NCBI GenBank assembly: GCA_037176885.1 | Contig: JAWWNJ010000077.1 | Coordinates: 248,001-312,000 of the forward strand | DNA from: Favolaschia claudopus | Taxonomy: Eukaryota > Basidiomycota > Agaricomycetes > Agaricales > Mycenaceae | Length of the DNA: 64,000 bases | Direction: 5' to 3' | Shown: in pieces, positions 61,819 through 64,000 of the stretch | Numbering within the stretch: position 1 is the first letter of the stretch | Layout of the letters: the number at the start of each line of letters is the position of its first letter | The notes under the pieces: generated by a model | What the model was told of the DNA's origin: nothing | Database searches by the model: none | What the model saw: the letters and a program-made list of their open reading frames with translations, nothing else | Position numbers and translations under genes: made by a program

Positions 61819-63400
61819 TCACTTCTCCAAATCCTCTTCCTCAACTCGCCTGTATCCGGCGGGTGAAGCACCAACGATGCGACGGAGCCAGCGCAAACCG
61901 CCGAGCCATGCGAATATACCGCCAGCACAGGCGAGGAAGAGCAGAACAACGAAGAGGAGTCTGTACACAGAGGGTTCCGGTTCGTCCCCGTCTATCAATG
62001 TGCCGCTCGCGGGAGGCGTAGAAACAGGCGAGCCAACGCGAGTGGTTTGGGGAATGATATCTTCCGCTTTCAACGCCGTGGTGGGGTCAGCAGCCGCATG
62101 GGCGGGAGTCTTCTCGGAAGGATAGTGGACATCATCCTGTAAGCAAGCAACACAATTTTATTTGTATTGAGATTTTATGGACTAAGAGCTGATTAGAGCT
62201 CAGCGTGGACAGGTACCTCTTTCCCATCAGCATCGGTTTCGGCATCAGGGGGGAGCTGAGCAAGAGAAAGTCAGAGATGTGCATATGTTAGTGCTAATCC
62301 ACGTACCTCGCCACTGTCCGCAATGATAACATCCTCCTTGGGCTTGTCACCTCCGCCCTTAGCAACGTTCTCTGTATGTGCCGTGAATAGCAAGTCCACA
62401 AGGGTAATTGTAGAACATACCAATAGCGTGAACGATATCCATTCCATCAATGACCTTGCCGAATACGACCTGAAGATCGAAAATTAGACTCGAGCATTCT
62501 TCTGAAGGTTTGTTGTTCAACGTACGTGTTTTCCATCCAACCAGCTTGTGACGACAGTGCAAATGAACTAGACTCCTGATAAGATTGGATAAAAGAAACG
62601 TTTTGTAGACATACGAATTGTGAGCCTGAAAAGCGGTCACGGTTAACACGTAGAAAAACTACAGATACGAGAATACTAACCGTTAGTGTCCTTTCCAGCA
62701 TTAGCCATTGACAGGGTTCCGGCGCCGGTGTGGCGCAGTTTGCTATGTTGAGGTGTTAGGGCAAACTCTCTTCGAGCTCAACCTGACATACAAGTTCTCG
62801 TCCGCAAACCGATCGCCATAAATAGACTGCAACGGATAAGACAATGACATTCAGCCGCCAGTTCGTACTTACTTTTCCGCCGGTACCGTCACCCCGGGCT
62901 TTCAAATGGTGAGAATGGTTACATTCTGCAGGTTTCGTGAATCTTACTGAAGTCACCGCCCTGGATCCTGTTTTACTGTTAGCTTGGAAAGGGGGGGAGC
63001 TTGAGCAGCAAGCATACATGAAATCCTTGATAACACGGTGGAATTTAGAGCCCTTGTAGCCGTATCCGAGTTCAGTGCCATCCTTCTTGACCCCAGTTGT
63101 CAGGGCGCGGAAGTTCTCCACGGTTTTGGGAACAGTCTGAACGAAGGTGAGGAGCTTCAGAAAGAGATGAAGAAAGAAACTTTACGCCTCCGTAAAGGCC
63201 CATGGTAACTGGGGCATATGAGCAAACGAACAGACGAACAAGAATGGTCACTGACTGCGACCCATGTCCTTGTCGCCATGCTTAATGTCGAAGTAGACCT
63301 TGTGGGTGATTTTGGGGCCCTTGGCGGCCTCTGCGGGCAAAGCGCAGAAGAAGGCGGCCACTGAAATCAGGACAAATGTGAGGGATAGCCGGGCGAACAT
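61819..63400 (-). CDS. ER cyclophilin (peptidyl-prolyl isomerase B type) with alternative 3' ends
   Basis: Several exons. The signal peptide is [20 protein letters not shown]. The cyclophilin domain carries [60 protein letters not shown] and [14 protein letters not shown]. The His/Arg/Phe/Trp active-site residues are present (FHRVI, GSQFF, TSWLDG). Two ends are possible. Read through, the gene ends EVPVHAEL at 62193, giving a short ER-retrieval-like tail. Removing the 80-base intron 62216-62137 instead joins KE to [10 protein letters not shown] and an exon with one membrane span ([20 protein letters not shown]) ending EEEDLEK at 61819. Family role: proline isomerisation in the ER lumen. The membrane form would be a tail-anchored lumenal variant; it is a splice prediction, not seen in RNA. 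Confidence 0.85.
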
Positions 63401-63506
63401 AATGAAAGTCAAGAAGAAGGAGAGTTTGGGATAGCACAGGCTAACGTGGCGGTTTGATTGCCTTCGGATTCGGATCCCGAAGCCGAGAAATATTTTGCTC
63501 TTTGTT
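63401..63506. promoter_or_regulatory. Compact divergent promoter (cyclophilin / DBP7)
   Basis: 106 bases between outward-facing starts. Both promoters must lie here or in the leaders. Confidence 0.55.
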
Positions 63507-64000
63507 ATGGACGATCTTGTGCTCAACATCGCGACAGACGTTCACGTCGTTCCCAAGCATTCTAGTGGAAATAAAGGGGGAAGATGGACCGACAGGTCAT
63601 TCCATTCGATTTCTATATCTCTACCATGTTCAATCATTTTCACAGAGTAAAAGCAAAACGGGTTGAGAAACGCAAAGCTAAATCGACCGAGAAGAATAAA
63701 ACGTCGGAGCCATTCGACTCTCGTCCCACCAAGAAACCAAGGATAGAGTCTTCTGCTCCCAAACCCACACCTGTACAACCTCCACGCCCAAATCGACCTC
63801 TAACTCAAGTCATATCCTCGCTATTCTCTTACAATCCGAAAATCGAGACACCAGTCAATGCACCTGCTACCAAAGCCGCCTCACGACCCAGTAATGCTCC
63901 GCTCATAGAATCCTCGGGGTTCTCTGCATTAGGTCTAGATCCACTAATAACTGCTCATCTCGCAAGCAAGATGAGCATCGACAAACCTACCTCCATCCAG
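63507..64000 (+). CDS. DBP7: ATP-dependent RNA helicase Dbp7, N-terminal part
   Basis: Exon 1 (63507-63595) begins MDDLVLNIATDVHVV and joins across a 50-base intron to RVKAKRVEKRKAKSTEKN. A Lys/Pro-rich region is followed by LTQVISSLFSYNPKIE and the helicase lead-in SSGFSALGLDPLITAHLASK, then the Q-motif start KPTSIQ at the window's right edge. This matches Dbp7/DDX31, a DEAD-box helicase for 60S ribosome assembly in the nucleolus. The gene is cut here, so the catalytic core is not seen. Confidence 0.85.

Overview
This is nuclear DNA from a basidiomycete fungus, most likely a mushroom-forming Agaricomycete. The genes are tightly packed. Most are cut by many short GT-AG introns of about 45-60 bases. 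The gene set mixes conserved eukaryotic genes with families typical of Agaricomycetes: an F-box protein, a zinc-cluster factor, a Tnp2-like repeat-family protein and a TET/JBP-like dioxygenase. Exon joins were deduced by eye from splice signals and protein-family conservation. No RNA evidence was available, and start codons in disordered proteins are the least certain part.

Left part (1-24 kb): a peroxiredoxin-like protein cut by the left edge (-), a small unknown gene (+), a Pcl5-like cyclin (-), a secreted SLT-fold lysozyme or transglycosylase-like protein (+), protein phosphatase 5 (+), a decayed gene remnant near 12 kb, two tandem decarboxylases of the 2,3-dihydroxybenzoate type with N-terminal leaders (+), the U2 snRNP-associated SURP protein (+) and the multi-KH protein vigilin (-).

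Middle (24-38 kb): an F-box protein (-), a 754-bp inverted-repeat element with no recognisable transposase, RNase H2 subunit B (-) sharing a 121-bp spacer with a phosducin-like protein (+), tRNA-splicing endonuclease subunit Sen54 (-) diverging from a Zn2Cys6 transcription factor (+), and fungal ATP sulfurylase (-).

Accessory stretch (38-50 kb): a large Tnp2-like repeat-family gene with an apparently open frame, a CpG-rich degenerate minisatellite, a TET/JBP-like dioxygenase, and a divergent pair of unknown genes whose shared promoter carries three ACGCGT boxes. About 1.3 kb of degenerate repeats follows.

Right part (50-64 kb): a membrane-anchored unknown (-), ERO1 (-), a large disordered protein (+), proteasome assembly chaperone 2 (-), dynactin subunit 6 (+), a GPI-anchored-type protein (-), an ER cyclophilin with two possible C-termini (-), and the first part of the DEAD-box helicase Dbp7 (+), which runs off the right edge. 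ERO1 and the cyclophilin both serve protein folding in the ER. RNase H2B, Sen54, vigilin, U2SURP and Dbp7 are all nucleic-acid housekeeping genes. These neighbours look like ordinary fungal gene packing rather than one pathway.
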